A stretch of 64,000 nucleotides of DNA from CBINFS01 sp966250015 (GCA_966250015.1 CBINFS010000018.1:1-64000), one strand, 5' to 3'; shown: positions 34,647 to 45,031, numbered from the stretch's first letter. Program-made: numbers and translations. The notes: generated by a model from the sequence alone, not told the origin.

Positions 34647-37241
34647 CTATTGATCGATATTGACGGTGAACCAGCTCTCGAAGGTCGTGCCCTGGCGGCC
34701 GTTGCCGGTGGGCAGGCGGCCGCCGATGTGATTGCCGTCGATGGCCCTGTCCTCTATGTCGAGGACGAAGTCGGAGCGGAGGACGATCCGGAAGGCGATG
34801 GGGTTGACGTCGCCAGTGCCGATCTGTTTGTTGGTCAGGATGAGGCGGACGGCCTTTGCGACCGGCTCGCCGGGCAGGGGTCTGATGGCGACGACGAGGT
34901 TGCCCTCGATGCGGGGTTCGACGGGTTGGTAGAAGGCGTCGGGGACGATGCACTCGCAGAGCAACCCCGTCCGTGGGTCCCGGTGTCGGGCGTAGAGGAC
35001 GAAGACCTCGCTTCGGGTGCGGCGGTCGCCGAGGTCCTGGAAGATAGTCCGCATTTGGACACCATTTTCGAAGGCGATGACGAGTCCCAGGTTCTCCCTT
35101 CGCTCTTCTGTATCCGAGAGGTTCGGGTCGAAGAGGAGCTGCATGGGGTCGTCGAGGAAGTCATCGTGCTTCCAGCTCAGGGCAATGATGCGGGTCGTTT
35201 TAGGGTCGGTTCCGGCTGGGCCTTGAGGTCCTGGCGGTCCCTGCGGGCCTTCGGGACCGGGAGGCCCCTGGGGTCCTTCAGGGCCCTGTGCGCCGGCGGG
35301 GCCACGAGGCCCGGGGATGCCTTCCGCCATCCCCCCTTCGAGCATACAGCGGATGACCTCGGTGATGTTGGTGGTGCTGGGGACGAGCGGGCGGTAGGTC
35401 AGGTTGTCGATCTCGCGGTCGTCCTCACTCCCCTGGCCTGGATCCTGGACGCGAACACCGGGAACGTAGGAGGGGACGTGCGCCAGGATGACGCAGTGCT
35501 GTTCCTCTTCGTCGTCGCACGAGGGGCATCCGTCGAGGGCGCGGAAGAACAGGTCGCCGCACGCGGCCTCTTCGACGTCGATCACGGCGACGAGTCCGCG
35601 CTCGGGCTGGACGTCCGTAGCCTCGTCGTTGGCGGCGACGTAGAGGCGTCCGCCGAGGACCGTCAGGCGCTGGAAACGTGCGTCTCCGGAGAGGATGGCG
35701 CGTCCGGCGCGGGGGTCGGCGGGGTCGCCTGCCTGACGGCTCATCTCGTCGATCGAGAGCGCGTGCACCTCGCTTTCGTTTTCGACGGTCTGGAGGACGT
35801 AAGCCCACTTTTCGTCGGGGGCGAGGCCGAGGTCGAGCACGTTCCCCGGCCACTTCCCTCCCCTGCCCTCTCGTATGAAGGTGATCGTGCCGGCGCCGGT
35901 CGAGAGCCGGTCACGCGTCATGAACCCGGCGGGAGCGCCATTGTCGTCGATCCGGGAGAGAACGTAGACGTACGTGCTGTCGCGGCTGGTGGCTATGGCA
36001 ACGGGTATCCCCTCGGTGGCGATCGGGTCCAGCTCAGCGGGATCGCCGGAGAAGAGGCGGGCGACGTCGACGACACGCACCTGGTTGGCACCACCCTCTT
36101 CGACGACAAAGAGGTACTTCCCGTCGAGGGTGACGTCGAGCATGCGGGCGCCGCGCAGGGCGGGGCCATCGGGGTCGGTGAACGTGATGCCGAGGTCGAC
36201 CGAACGGCGGTTAGCGGGCCCTTCAGGCGCGGGGTCGGGCTCGGCAAGCCAGTTGCGGACGTCCTGTTCGGCCCAGGCCGAGAGCGTCCCGCTGGTCAGG
36301 CCAAGGGCAAACAGGGCGCCCGTACGCGGCGATACGGCGAGGCGGGCAGGCTCGCCGAGGTCGATCACGCCAGCCGGCGCGGAAGGGCCGCGCAACCCGG
36401 ATTCCAGATAGACCGCAATGCCGGTGACGGCAGGTTCTTCCCCCTCCGAGGGGATTTCGCCGGCGAGAAAGAGGAGGTCACCAAGGGTCGAGAGGGCGAG
36501 ATCTGTTGGACTACGCCCGACATCAACGGCGGTGATCAGATCGTGGGTAGACGTATCAAACGCATAGAGTCGGGCGCCAGGCTCTTCCGGTTCTTCAACC
36601 GGCGAAGTAGAGATGCCCTGGGCGACGACGTAGAGCTGGCCGCGGTCGACGTCGGTGGCGATGGCCGCGGGGCGCTGCCGGGCAAGAGCGATCGTGTGCA
36701 ACCAGTCGAGGTGTGGCTTCAGAGGCGGCCGGACGGGGGTCAGCGACCGGGCAGGCCGGCCGAAAAGGTGGACCTTGAAGCCTTCCTTGATCCGGTTGTA
36801 CGCCTGTTCGTCGCCGGCGCAATCGCAACCCGGCAGGATGACGGGGATCTTTTCCTCCGGCGTCTCCTTGTAGCACAGGCTGATGAAGAGGTCCAGACCC
36901 TCCTCGCCGGCTTCGACGAAGGCGGGGTCCTCGGCGAGTGCTTCGAGCGAGACGAGGACTCGCTCGGGAACGACGATTTCCCGCCCGCAGCAATCGAGGG
37001 CGACGCCGGGCTCGATGTAGACGTAGCGGTCGCGGCATGCGGGGTTGAGGTGCGCGCGCACTTTGAGGCCGCAGACGGTGCCATAGCCGTGGAGCAGGCG
37101 GTTGTGAAGCCGGTCCTTCCCCATGTAGTAGGCCTGTTCTGCGCTGAAGTCGCGTTCGACGAGCAGCTTGCCGTTGAAGTAGGTATTCCGGCGGAAGGTT
37201 TGCAGTCCGCAGGGAAGGCAGGCGTTGTTGCTGGTTGACAT
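34647..37241 (-). CDS. eCIS fibre-like protein with beta-propeller and collagen-like stretch
   Basis: An 864-residue protein, not matched to a named family. The Cys-rich N-terminus ([35 protein letters not shown]) is paralogous to the start of the neighbouring 536-residue protein. The middle (about 150-560) has repeated propeller-like segments ([46 protein letters not shown]). Residues about 640-677 are 12-13 Gly-X-Y triplets ([19 protein letters not shown]), a collagen-like trimeric rod, followed by a beta-rich head. The ATG at 37241 starts 10 bases after the preceding stop; the longer frame to 37310 overlaps that gene. A receptor-binding fibre is the likely role. Confidence 0.65.
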   Translation of the reverse strand: MSTSNNACLPCGLQTFRRNTYFNGKLLVERDFSAEQAYYMGKDRLHNRLLHGYGTVCGLKVRAHLNPACRDRYVYIEPGVALDCCGREIVVPERVLVSLEALAEDPAFVEAGEEGLDLFISLCYKETPEEKIPVILPGCDCAGDEQAYNRIKEGFKVHLFGRPARSLTPVRPPLKPHLDWLHTIALARQRPAAIATDVDRGQLYVVAQGISTSPVEEPEEPGARLYAFDTSTHDLITAVDVGRSPTDLALSTLGDLLFLAGEIPSEGEEPAVTGIAVYLESGLRGPSAPAGVIDLGEPARLAVSPRTGALFALGLTSGTLSAWAEQDVRNWLAEPDPAPEGPANRRSVDLGITFTDPDGPALRGARMLDVTLDGKYLFVVEEGGANQVRVVDVARLFSGDPAELDPIATEGIPVAIATSRDSTYVYVLSRIDDNGAPAGFMTRDRLSTGAGTITFIREGRGGKWPGNVLDLGLAPDEKWAYVLQTVENESEVHALSIDEMSRQAGDPADPRAGRAILSGDARFQRLTVLGGRLYVAANDEATDVQPERGLVAVIDVEEAACGDLFFRALDGCPSCDDEEEQHCVILAHVPSYVPGVRVQDPGQGSEDDREIDNLTYRPLVPSTTNITEVIRCMLEGGMAEGIPGPRGPAGAQGPEGPQGPPGPEGPQGPPGPQGPAGTDPKTTRIIALSWKHDDFLDDPMQLLFDPNLSDTEERRENLGLVIAFENGVQMRTIFQDLGDRRTRSEVFVLYARHRDPRTGLLCECIVPDAFYQPVEPRIEGNLVVAIRPLPGEPVAKAVRLILTNKQIGTGDVNPIAFRIVLRSDFVLDIEDRAIDGNHIGGRLPTGNGRQGTTFESWFTVNIDQ
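35211..35322 (-). repeat. Collagen-like Gly-X-Y coding repeat
   Basis: An in-frame run of 9-base units encodes [15 protein letters not shown] and similar triplets without interruption. Such runs form trimeric rods in phage and bacterial fibres and can change length by slippage. Confidence 0.85.
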
Positions 37242-37251
37242 AGGAGCGTTT

Positions 37252-39285
37252 TCAGTCTGGGCTAACGAGGTAGTCGAACCGGTTGAGCCGTGGCACGGGT
37301 GGGGCGCCATCGGCGAGCTGGCTGCTGTGTGCGAGCATCATTTCTCCGAGGGGAGCCTGTGGGTAGGGCCCAATCAGGGCGTCGGCGCCCACAGTCGACT
37401 GGCATCCGATCCGGAATCCCGGCCGCACGAGCCGCAGCCTGTACCGGGTGTGCGCCGGCTTCTGCGCGTCGATCAGGTGGCGGAGGGTAGCCAGCTCGTC
37501 GTCGGTCTGCGCCACTTTATCGGGAAGCAGGATGGTAAAGTGGTGAGTCAGCTCGTCGGGATCGGTCGACGGCGCAAGGGGCGAGCCGGCGAGGAACGGA
37601 ATGCCGTCGACCAGGTCGTCCTCGGGCACCTCCCTCCTATCGCCGTAATCTCTCAGCCGAAAGTGCTCGACGACGACCGGGAACGGTGGTCCGAGGCCGG
37701 TGTGGAGGCGCACGATCTCCTGGATGCCGGCGATGGTGCCGCGCTTCTTGTAGAGCTCGATGGCGCGGTCGATCAGAGTCCTCCGGGTGGCTTCAGGCCA
37801 TTCTGCGAGGAACGACAGGTCGAGCCACTCGCCGAGCCACGTGATGAAGGGACCGGGAGGCACGCCGTAGGGGTCGAGGTAGCCGGAGAAGTCCTCGATG
37901 ACCGTTTCGATCTCCTCAAAGACGGTATCGAAGTAGCTGAGGAAGCGATCGAGAAAGTCAGCGCTGACGGGGTCGTCGTGGTAAACGGGCGGCAGGTAAG
38001 AAAAGGACGACGCGCGGGGGGCATAGACCTTGATCGTTCGGATCAGCGGTGAGGCCTGGCCGTTGCCCCCGAAATCGACCCGGAGCCACAGGTACCGGCC
38101 GGGCGGGCTCTGGACGAGCACCTCCGGGAGGTCGCCGGGGAGAAGTGTGATCGGCGTGGACCAGCGGTCGAGCGGAAGGCCCAGGATACGTTCGGATTCG
38201 AGCGGCGCCGGTGCGGTGAAGGTGCGAACGGTCAGGAAGGTGGCCTCGGGGAGATCGAGGTCGAAGGTGAGGCGGTGCCAGGCGCAATCGAAGATTGCGC
38301 TGTCGAGAGGCTGAGAGACGTACCGTCCCTGGCGCGGGAACGAGGCGCCAGTGGGTCGGGCGAGCAGCATCGGAGCGCCGCCGCCTGCAATCTCACTGAC
38401 GAGTCTCCCCTGCCGGTCAACTTCGACGCCCTTGATCTCGAGCATCGGGCAAAGAGGTCGATCCCGTTGCGGCAGCCAGAGCTTTTTATCTCTGAGCTGT
38501 AAGGGCGGCCGGAAGACGTGACCGGACAGGTCAGCGACGTCGTCGTTCACCACCTTGCCCGCTCGATCGAGGGCAAGAACGCGGCCGAGGGCGTCGTCGA
38601 GCACGAAGACGAACCCGTCGGTGTCGATCGCAACGTGACGGGGTTTTCGCAGAGTCCCCTCCCCGCCTTCGTACGACTGGTCGAGGCGCCACAGTCGATC
38701 GAAACGGTAAACGCGTCCTGCGGCTTCACCGGCAACGTAGAGGTAACTTCGGGCGTCGAACTCGACGTCCCACGGCGAGGCGCCCGGGAGGTCAATGACG
38801 TGTCTCGGCGCGAGGCCGGGCCAGGTGTACAGAATCACGCGGTCGTGGCCGGTGTCGGCGACGACGAGCAGGCCGTCGCGGTAGGCGACGCCCCGTGGCC
38901 GGCTGAGCGTGTAGGCGTCAGGCGCAGAAACGGACGATTCGAAGTTGCACGGCCCTCCCGGAGGCGCTTCGGCTGCCACGGGCTCCCAGAGCGGGAGGAA
39001 GACTTCGTCGTGGTTGGTGTGGGTGAGGATCCGGTTGCCCCCGGGATCCGCGAGGAACAGGCGCCCGTCCGGTCCCTCGGCGAGGCCGGTGGGGAAGGTG
39101 ACGCCGCCGAACGTGCCGCCCGGCTCGGCCAGAGAGATGGCCGACGCGCTTCGCCCGGTGAGACGCAGCACGCCCTCTACCGCATCGACGGCGACTGCGG
39201 AGCTCGCCTTTTCGTCCATACGCCAGCCCGTCCTCCCATCGAGGCGCAGGAATACGGGCCCGGCGGGTTTAGCTGAAGGGGTCAT
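37252..39285 (-). CDS. Baseplate gpI/Afp12-like protein fused to an NHL beta-propeller
   Basis: A 677-residue protein. Residues about 25-290 show NHL-type blades ([73 protein letters not shown]). Residues about 420-560 contain the phage P2 gpI/tail-protein-I pattern seen in eCIS Afp12-type baseplate proteins ([40 protein letters not shown]). The remainder is beta-rich. It should sit at the baseplate edge linking fibres to gpJ. Its ATG overlaps the end of the gpJ-like gene by 17 bases, so translation is coupled. The propeller is an unusual addition that may bind sugars or other proteins. Confidence 0.82.
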   Translation of the reverse strand: MTPSAKPAGPVFLRLDGRTGWRMDEKASSAVAVDAVEGVLRLTGRSASAISLAEPGGTFGGVTFPTGLAEGPDGRLFLADPGGNRILTHTNHDEVFLPLWEPVAAEAPPGGPCNFESSVSAPDAYTLSRPRGVAYRDGLLVVADTGHDRVILYTWPGLAPRHVIDLPGASPWDVEFDARSYLYVAGEAAGRVYRFDRLWRLDQSYEGGEGTLRKPRHVAIDTDGFVFVLDDALGRVLALDRAGKVVNDDVADLSGHVFRPPLQLRDKKLWLPQRDRPLCPMLEIKGVEVDRQGRLVSEIAGGGAPMLLARPTGASFPRQGRYVSQPLDSAIFDCAWHRLTFDLDLPEATFLTVRTFTAPAPLESERILGLPLDRWSTPITLLPGDLPEVLVQSPPGRYLWLRVDFGGNGQASPLIRTIKVYAPRASSFSYLPPVYHDDPVSADFLDRFLSYFDTVFEEIETVIEDFSGYLDPYGVPPGPFITWLGEWLDLSFLAEWPEATRRTLIDRAIELYKKRGTIAGIQEIVRLHTGLGPPFPVVVEHFRLRDYGDRREVPEDDLVDGIPFLAGSPLAPSTDPDELTHHFTILLPDKVAQTDDELATLRHLIDAQKPAHTRYRLRLVRPGFRIGCQSTVGADALIGPYPQAPLGEMMLAHSSQLADGAPPVPRLNRFDYLVSPD

Positions 39286-41656
39286 ATTTCACCTTGAGCT
39301 CGATGTTTTCACGGGGCAGGTGGACGAGGTAGCCGTCCTCCAGGGGAATGACGTCGTCGCACGTCACCTCGCCGCTCACGGCTTCAGGCACGATTTCCAG
39401 GCAGAGGACGCGCTGCACGTTCGGGACGGCAAGGATCTGCCGGAAGACACTTCCGAAGAAGATGCTTCCGCCGAAGGGCCAGCCGTTCCCGTCTTCGCCG
39501 CCGCGGAGAGGGTGGAAATAGCCGAGGAGGCGGTCGATCACGGCATCACGCACGCTCTTCAGGTCGGCGTTGCGCCGGACGGTCACCTCTGCGTAGAGCC
39601 GGTCCAGCCTGAGGTAGCGAGGCCCCACGACGAAGAGCTCGGTGGTGATGAGCCTTCGTTCGTTCAGGTGGGCGCAGACCAGGCGAAGCTGGCTTTCTGA
39701 GGGTTGGGGCGTGTTCTCCTTGTTTTCAGGGAGGATGACGACGGTGACGGCGCCGGGGCTGTCCGGCACGAGGGCGGGCGGGTCGGTGGAGCGGTCGAGG
39801 CGCGTCAGGGGCAGCGAGTAGGCACGTTGGATCCGGACGCCGGGCGTCCGGAGCGCGAGGTAGGCGAAGTCCTCGGCGGTGACGGCGCGGTCACGCGTAC
39901 GGAGGTCGTGGGGGGCGCGCAGCATGACGTCGTCGAGCGACTCCGTGTCGGCGCCGCCGGAGGCCGGGCGGAGGTTGGTGACGCTTTCGACTTCGGGCAG
40001 GGCGCTCTGGAGGCCCGTGATCGTCTCCTTTCCGACGTTTCCGACGGCTCCCCCGCCGTAACGGTAAGAGCGGGCGATGAAGCGTGCACCGGCGACCGGT
40101 ATCCGGCCGTGCTCACCGTCGCCGAAGGTGATGAGGCCTTTTTCGGGGTCGAGGGTATAGACCGGATCGGCGGGGCCGGCGCCGTAGAAGTTTTCGCGGT
40201 ACTCCCAGACGGTCGTCTCACTCGGCTCGGCCACTTCGAGCTGAAGATCGGGCTTTCCGGTGACCGGATCGACGAGGATCGGGCGGCGGCTGAGGGTGCG
40301 GGTCTGCCCGGGGCGGCCGTCGCTGTCGTCACCGACGATCTCTTCGACGCGCGTCACGGCGGCGGTGGCGGAGACGGTATTGAGCAGCAGCCGGCTCAGC
40401 TGCGGCGGGGTGTCGGGCTCGGCCTGGAGGCGTGCACGGAACCAGGTTAGGCCGTGCGGAGCCGGGGCGGGGTCGTACGGGGCCACCTCGAGCCACGTGT
40501 CGACTTCAAGACGCCGGGGGTCGAGCGTGGAGGCGTTGTCCTCTATGAGGTCGGCGATGGCATCCCGGTTGGCGGCGGCGTCACCAAGCAGGCTGAGCAG
40601 ATCGCGAAGGGCAGGATCGGTGAGGCCCATCGCTTGCCAGTCTTCGTCGTTGAGCTCGTCAGGGGCGAGGAGGCCACTGCGGACGTCGTCGGCGAGCTCG
40701 GCGGCGTTCGAGGGCGGCTTCTTCAGACCAAGCGACTCCCAGAAGGACCGGCTTAGCTGCATGAACGAAACGGCAGGCAGGCCGCCGGGGATTTCGAGAT
40801 AGACGTGGCCGCTCCGGCTGAACGCGGCGGTTTCGTCCTGCACGCTGAGGCGCACCCAGGCGTCGTCGGGAAACTCCGTCTCCGGCTCCGAGCCGGTAAA
40901 GACCTCCCACACGATCCGGTCGCTTTCGTCCTGGACCTGCCAGGGAAAGAGGCAGTCGATGCCTTTGGGCCCCTCGATTGGCTGCCGGTTCGCATCTGTT
41001 TCGAAGACGTCAGGTACGAAAACGGTCAGGTCGAGCTCGCCCTCGGGAAAGCGATCGAGCTCGTAGTCGACGCCGTCTTTGCGATGGGGACGTAAGAGGA
41101 TGGCGAAGAGCATCGCAGCGCCGGCGGCGGGCGCGTTGCCGAAGGGGTAGAATGCGCCGGTGAACTTCGTCGAAGCCTCGTCGGGGTCGTACTCGGTGGC
41201 GAGCTTCCAGGGGTTGTCGCCGTCGTCGGGTACGATGACCGAGGCGAGGGCGGCGTTCAGGGCAGTGAGCGTGCGGTCTGTTTCAAAAATGAGCTCTTCT
41301 TCGAGGTCGGGGTCGTCGACGGCGACACGGCTGCCTTTAGGGATCAGTACGACGAGCGGGTCCGCTGCATCGTTGAGCTTGCGGAGCGTGAAGGTGAGCT
41401 CGGCCTTTGCCGGCACCGCAGGCTGCGGACGGACGTCGAGCAGGTTGAGGAACTTGATGTAGTTAAGCTCTGGCAGGCGATTGAGACGGTACAGGACGGT
41501 CTCGGTGAGCCACGCGTGGAGCTTGACGAGCGTGATGCCGGGGTCCGAATCGTTGAAATTGGTCCATTCGGGCGTATAGCGCGGTATCCTGGCTTTCGCC
41601 TCTTCCACCAGGTCGGTGAAGGTCCGGTCGTCCAGTTTTGGCGGGTTGAGCGGCAT
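39269..41656 (-). CDS. Baseplate J/Afp11-like assembly protein
   Basis: A 795-residue baseplate wedge protein of the putative baseplate assembly family (gpJ/gp6; Afp11/Pvc11). The N-terminus (LDDRTFTDLVEEAKARIPRY, WTNFNDSDPGITLVKLHAWL) is the family signature, and the C-terminal half has the gpJ core (YRYGGGAVGNVGKETITGL, LRAPHDLRTRDRAVTAEDF, VTVVILPENKENTPQPS). It surrounds the spike with gp25. It lies 13 bases after the gp25 gene and overlaps the gpI-like gene. Length is within the family's range. Confidence 0.92.
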   Translation of the reverse strand: MPLNPPKLDDRTFTDLVEEAKARIPRYTPEWTNFNDSDPGITLVKLHAWLTETVLYRLNRLPELNYIKFLNLLDVRPQPAVPAKAELTFTLRKLNDAADPLVVLIPKGSRVAVDDPDLEEELIFETDRTLTALNAALASVIVPDDGDNPWKLATEYDPDEASTKFTGAFYPFGNAPAAGAAMLFAILLRPHRKDGVDYELDRFPEGELDLTVFVPDVFETDANRQPIEGPKGIDCLFPWQVQDESDRIVWEVFTGSEPETEFPDDAWVRLSVQDETAAFSRSGHVYLEIPGGLPAVSFMQLSRSFWESLGLKKPPSNAAELADDVRSGLLAPDELNDEDWQAMGLTDPALRDLLSLLGDAAANRDAIADLIEDNASTLDPRRLEVDTWLEVAPYDPAPAPHGLTWFRARLQAEPDTPPQLSRLLLNTVSATAAVTRVEEIVGDDSDGRPGQTRTLSRRPILVDPVTGKPDLQLEVAEPSETTVWEYRENFYGAGPADPVYTLDPEKGLITFGDGEHGRIPVAGARFIARSYRYGGGAVGNVGKETITGLQSALPEVESVTNLRPASGGADTESLDDVMLRAPHDLRTRDRAVTAEDFAYLALRTPGVRIQRAYSLPLTRLDRSTDPPALVPDSPGAVTVVILPENKENTPQPSESQLRLVCAHLNERRLITTELFVVGPRYLRLDRLYAEVTVRRNADLKSVRDAVIDRLLGYFHPLRGGEDGNGWPFGGSIFFGSVFRQILAVPNVQRVLCLEIVPEAVSGEVTCDDVIPLEDGYLVHLPRENIELKVKYDPFS

Positions 41657-41669
41657 CGGGTCTGTCTGT

Positions 41670-42065
41670 TTAGCGGCGTCCTTCGTTGATGTAGAAGGGG
41701 TAGACCAGGTTGTGGAAGGCGTTGTTGGCGCGGATCCGATAATCGACCTGGATCATCAGGAGGTTGGGCGTTTCCGGGTGGCTTTCGGTGCGGACGTCGA
41801 GCACGTCGATGCGGGGCTCCCATCGGAGCAGGGCGCGCTGGACCTCTTTGGTGATCAGGGCGACGGTGTTGACGTTGTTGGGGGCAAAAACGAAGTCGTG
41901 GATGCCGCACCCGAACTGGGGCTCCATGATGCGGCTCCCGATCGGGGTGGCAAGCACGATCCAGATGGCTTCGGCAATGCTCTCGGCGCCGCTGACGTAC
42001 GAAAGCCCTCCGCGCCCGTTGACGCGGACGGGAAACTTCCAGCCTTTTCCGAGGAATTCGGCCAT
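41670..42065 (-). CDS. GPW/gp25 baseplate wedge protein (Afp9-like)
   Basis: A 131-residue protein of the gp25/GPW family that nucleates the sheath on the baseplate. The typical motif IAEAIWIVLATPIGSRIMEPQFGCG is visible in parts (SIAEAIWIVLATPIGSRI, EPQFGCGIHDFVFAP). It is 2 bases after the PAAR-like gene. Length is normal for the family. Confidence 0.93.
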   Translation of the reverse strand: MAEFLGKGWKFPVRVNGRGGLSYVSGAESIAEAIWIVLATPIGSRIMEPQFGCGIHDFVFAPNNVNTVALITKEVQRALLRWEPRIDVLDVRTESHPETPNLLMIQVDYRIRANNAFHNLVYPFYINEGRR

Positions 42066-42067
42066 AG

Positions 42068-42469
42068 TCAGTCACCAATGAGGACGGTTGGGAAAGCGCT
42101 CAGGACGACGCCCGTCGCATTGCCGTTATTCTGGCTGGTGGTATCCATGAAGCGGACGATCCCCTGCCCGTCCGATCCGTAGAGGACACTGCCACTGGCC
42201 TGCGTAAACTCGCACTTTCCCTTGATCGACCCGCTCGTCACGCCGCCGGCGGTACCAGCCTCGTCGCCCGTAGAGGTGGCGACCACCGAGCTCTTCAGCA
42301 GCACCGGGTCGCCCCCGACGAGCAATCCCGGGGCGGATACCGGACTGGCCTGATCGAGCTGCGCGATGTTCGGGTAGGGCACAGGGATGGTCCCTGCCGG
42401 CGTCGGCGTCAGGCAGACGTCCGGGAACGCGAGGGCAATGCCTTTTGCGACAGCAACCGGTTTTCCCAT
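42068..42469 (-). CDS. DUF4150 PAAR-like spike tip protein
   Basis: A 133-residue protein of the DUF4150/PAAR-like family, expected to form the sharpened tip of the spike. It has the start AVAKGIALAFPDVCLTPTP, then PVPYPNIAQL, a central GTAGGVTSGSIKGKCEFTQ and VRFMDTTSQNNGNATG. It lies between DUF2169 and gp25 genes, an arrangement also seen near type VI systems. The single Cys19 and Cys in KGKCEF may matter for metal binding, which is inference. Confidence 0.9.
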   Translation of the reverse strand: MGKPVAVAKGIALAFPDVCLTPTPAGTIPVPYPNIAQLDQASPVSAPGLLVGGDPVLLKSSVVATSTGDEAGTAGGVTSGSIKGKCEFTQASGSVLYGSDGQGIVRFMDTTSQNNGNATGVVLSAFPTVLIGD

Positions 42470-42481
42470 GGGTGCATGCGT

Positions 42482-43330
42482 TCAATCCACCGCTTCGACG
42501 ACGAGGCGGCGGTAGGTGTCTTCGGGGAACTCGTCGTATTGCCAGACGCCGCGCCACACGACGTAGCACCGGTCTTCGTCGGGCTCGATGACGAGAGTGT
42601 CGAGGTTCACCGCAACCGGCTTGCGCATCCAGCGGCTTTCCTTGTCAGGGCCTTTACCGCTGTAGACGTAAACGGTCACGGTGACGGATTCATTTCTTAA
42701 GGTGAAGCCGTAGTCGGCCGCGCCGTCACGCTCGACGAATACTTCGCTGCCGGGCGCATAGTAGGGCAGCGAGGCGGGGACGCGGGCGGTCCGGCTGTAG
42801 CCGTTGTAGTAGCGGTTGTTGAAGCCGGGGGGCAGGGGCGGCTCGAGCGGGTAATCGTCAGGATCGTCCGGGAAGGCGCCTTCAGCCTTTCTCGGGCCGT
42901 CGTCGCGCGGCTCCCAACCGAAGAGGGCAGTGTCCGGGGCGCCGTTCAGGAGGCGTTGGAGCCATTTTGCCCCGTTCACGAAGACCCTGCAATCACTCGT
43001 GGCGCCGCTGCCCGGCGGAGGCACATCGGTGAATCCCTGCACGATGAGGTCGGCTTCGGGTTTGTAGGGCATCAGATCGTGCTCGTAGCGCAGGTTGGAG
43101 AGGCCCTCCGACCCCGGTACGGGCTCATCCTTGACGAAAACCGGCAACGGGTCGGCGGAGGGAGACAGGCTGCCGAGGGCAGGATCGGACCCGGAGGCGT
43201 CGACATCATAGGTGCGCTTGAGCACGACCGTCCCCACCCGCTGCAGCTGCGCGGTGTTTGCGGGGTTCTTGCGATGACCAACGAGAAAGAACCCCTCGAA
43301 GCCTGGCGTGTCCGGGAATACGGTTTCCAT
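42482..43330 (-). CDS. DUF2169 protein (spike adaptor/effector chaperone type)
   Basis: A 282-residue protein with DUF2169 features: PGFEGFFLVGHRKNP at the start, LMPYKPEADLIVQGF, ADLIV, VFVNGAKWLQRLL, FGWEPRDDGPR, and CYVVWRGVWQYDEFPED near the end. In type VI systems DUF2169 proteins sit next to VgrG/PAAR-like genes and are thought to help load effectors. Here it lies directly between the gpV-like spike gene (1 base) and the PAAR-like tip (12 bases), which supports a role in tip assembly or cargo loading. Mechanism unproven. Confidence 0.82.
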   Translation of the reverse strand: METVFPDTPGFEGFFLVGHRKNPANTAQLQRVGTVVLKRTYDVDASGSDPALGSLSPSADPLPVFVKDEPVPGSEGLSNLRYEHDLMPYKPEADLIVQGFTDVPPPGSGATSDCRVFVNGAKWLQRLLNGAPDTALFGWEPRDDGPRKAEGAFPDDPDDYPLEPPLPPGFNNRYYNGYSRTARVPASLPYYAPGSEVFVERDGAADYGFTLRNESVTVTVYVYSGKGPDKESRWMRKPVAVNLDTLVIEPDEDRCYVVWRGVWQYDEFPEDTYRRLVVEAVD

Positions 43331-43331
43331 G

Positions 43332-43844
43332 TCAGGGATTCAGGTGGATCGGAGTGCCTTTTGCGGTTAGCTGCGCCTGCGCCTCGATGTTGACGTTGAG
43401 CCCTTTAATGGTGACGTCGCCGGCGGACTCGATCGTGATGCCGTCGGCGTTCATGGTGATCTTGTTGCCCCTGGCGTCTTCGATCTCGATGGCTTCGCTT
43501 CCGCTCGTATCGTCGAAGACGACCTTGTGGCCTGAAATCGTGTGAAGCGTTCGTTTTTTCTGATCGGATTCCGGCGGAGCATTGCTCCCGTTCCAGAGAT
43601 AGCCCACGATGTAGGGAAATCGGGCGTCTCCGTGCTCGAAGGCAACCAGGGCTTCGTCGCCAATCTCTGGCTGGAAAAACAACCCCTTTTCGGCGCTTGC
43701 GAGCGGTACGGCCACACGCGCCCAGTTGCTCGCATTATCCGGAGAGAGCCAGGGGAAGTTGACGCGGATCCTTCCGAGCCCTTCCGGGTCCTCGACGTCG
43801 GTGACGACGCCAATGACGACTCCCTGCACCCGTTTATCCATCAT
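43332..43844 (-). CDS. gpV/gp5-like spike protein with OB fold
   Basis: A 170-residue protein of the phage baseplate assembly protein V/VgrG OB-fold group. GVVIGVVTDVEDPEGLGRIRVNFPW and WARVAVPLASAEKGLFFQP (each seen as conserved blocks) and VGYLWNGSNAPP are typical, and the C-terminal third (IEIEDARGNKITMNADGIT, IKGLNVNIEAQAQL) gives a beta-helix needle. It trimerises to form the spike. Its ATG overlaps the gpD-like gene by 4 bases (ATGA). Confidence 0.9.
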   Translation of the reverse strand: MMDKRVQGVVIGVVTDVEDPEGLGRIRVNFPWLSPDNASNWARVAVPLASAEKGLFFQPEIGDEALVAFEHGDARFPYIVGYLWNGSNAPPESDQKKRTLHTISGHKVVFDDTSGSEAIEIEDARGNKITMNADGITIESAGDVTIKGLNVNIEAQAQLTAKGTPIHLNP

Positions 43845-45010
43845 GGCGGTCCCTCCAGGCGAGCGGTGAAACGGGTGGTGTAGCCGCCTCCGCCAATCGT
43901 GTGGGTGGTTTCGGTGACGAGGTAACGCCCGCTGTAGCGGAAGCCGATGCCTTTGATGACGACCGTTCGACCAGCGCGCAGGTCCGGGAGCCCGACGGTC
44001 GATCCCTGGCCGGTGACGAGGTCTTTGAGCCGGTCCTCGAGGAGGCCGATGGCCTTCTGGCGGGCTTCCTCGCGACTTTCGATGGGGTCGTTTACGACCT
44101 CGTCGTGGTTTTCCTTGAGAGCAGCGTCGATGGCTTCGGCGAGCTTCGGGTCGGGCAGGTTCAGGTTGACGTCGCGGATCTGCGCGACTTCTTCGACCTT
44201 CTGCTCATTGCCTTTTTTGCCGGGCAGCCAGCCGCGCACGGTGACGCGGGTGACCTGGCCTTTGGTTTTGACGGTGGGGGTGAACTCGACGAGGGTGCGC
44301 CCCCAGGTCAGCTCGTAGGTGACGCTGTTCGTCGTGGTTTTGCCGAAGAACAAGACCGGGTCGCCATCCTCGGGCTGTTTGATGTAGAGGTCGTAACCGA
44401 GACGCAGGGCTCGGCTCATGAGGAAGTTGATCGGATACTCGTTGTCGATCAGGATGTAGGGGTGTTTCGTTTCCGTGCTTTCCTGACCCGGCGGGATCTC
44501 GACGGCGATGTCCAGCTTCTGCCCGATTTCGCGCGCGATTTCGCTGTCGGACTTGTTTTCGAACGTCATCGTCTCCTGCTTGCGCTGGAGGGTGTAGAGT
44601 GGGTTGAGGGCGCGGATCTTGAGCCGGGGCGTGCCGGAAGACGGGAAGCTCGGGCTGATCGAAACGACGGTGCCGGTCATCACGAGGTGCAGCTCGTCGG
44701 GGTAGTAGCCGAGGTACAGTTCGACCTTGGCGCCCGGGTCGAAGTTCGGGACGTCGCTGCCGTCTTCGAGCTTTTTTTGCTGGCCGCGGTCGTCGTAGGG
44801 GCTGCTGTAGCGCGGCTCGCGCAGGACGGGATCCCAGTCGTTGAGAGTGAACTCGAACGAATCGAGCTCTTTCATGCTGTCGGTATACGTGACCTCGAGC
44901 ACGTCGCGGATGACGGCGCGTCCGAGCTTCCGACCCTGCAACCTGATCTCGAAGCGCGGGGCGTAGAACGTTCGGTCCTTGTAAATCGGTACGGCTGCCG
45001 TTACTTCCAT
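43841..45010 (-). CDS. gpD/VgrG-core-like spike hub protein (Pvc8-like N-half)
   Basis: A 389-residue phage late control D/Pvc8-family protein forming the trimeric hub under the spike. Visible features are VTYTDSMKELDSFEFTLND, KVELYLGYYPDELHLVMTG, PLYTLQRKQETMTFENKSD and the C-terminal GIGFRYSGRYLVTETTHTI. In many eCIS the gpD and gpV halves are one VgrG-like chain; here they are two genes overlapping by 4 bases. It lies 21 bases after the LysM gene. Confidence 0.9.
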   Translation of the reverse strand: MEVTAAVPIYKDRTFYAPRFEIRLQGRKLGRAVIRDVLEVTYTDSMKELDSFEFTLNDWDPVLREPRYSSPYDDRGQQKKLEDGSDVPNFDPGAKVELYLGYYPDELHLVMTGTVVSISPSFPSSGTPRLKIRALNPLYTLQRKQETMTFENKSDSEIAREIGQKLDIAVEIPPGQESTETKHPYILIDNEYPINFLMSRALRLGYDLYIKQPEDGDPVLFFGKTTTNSVTYELTWGRTLVEFTPTVKTKGQVTRVTVRGWLPGKKGNEQKVEEVAQIRDVNLNLPDPKLAEAIDAALKENHDEVVNDPIESREEARQKAIGLLEDRLKDLVTGQGSTVGLPDLRAGRTVVIKGIGFRYSGRYLVTETTHTIGGGGYTTRFTARLEGPP

Positions 45011-45031
45011 ATCGTTCGAACAGTCAGGAGG

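Noticed and set aside
33558..37238. A 1226-codon open frame on the plus strand across two eCIS fibre genes
   Set aside because: It is the antisense shadow of two well-supported minus-strand genes in GC-rich DNA, has no domain-like motifs and no suitable ribosome site.
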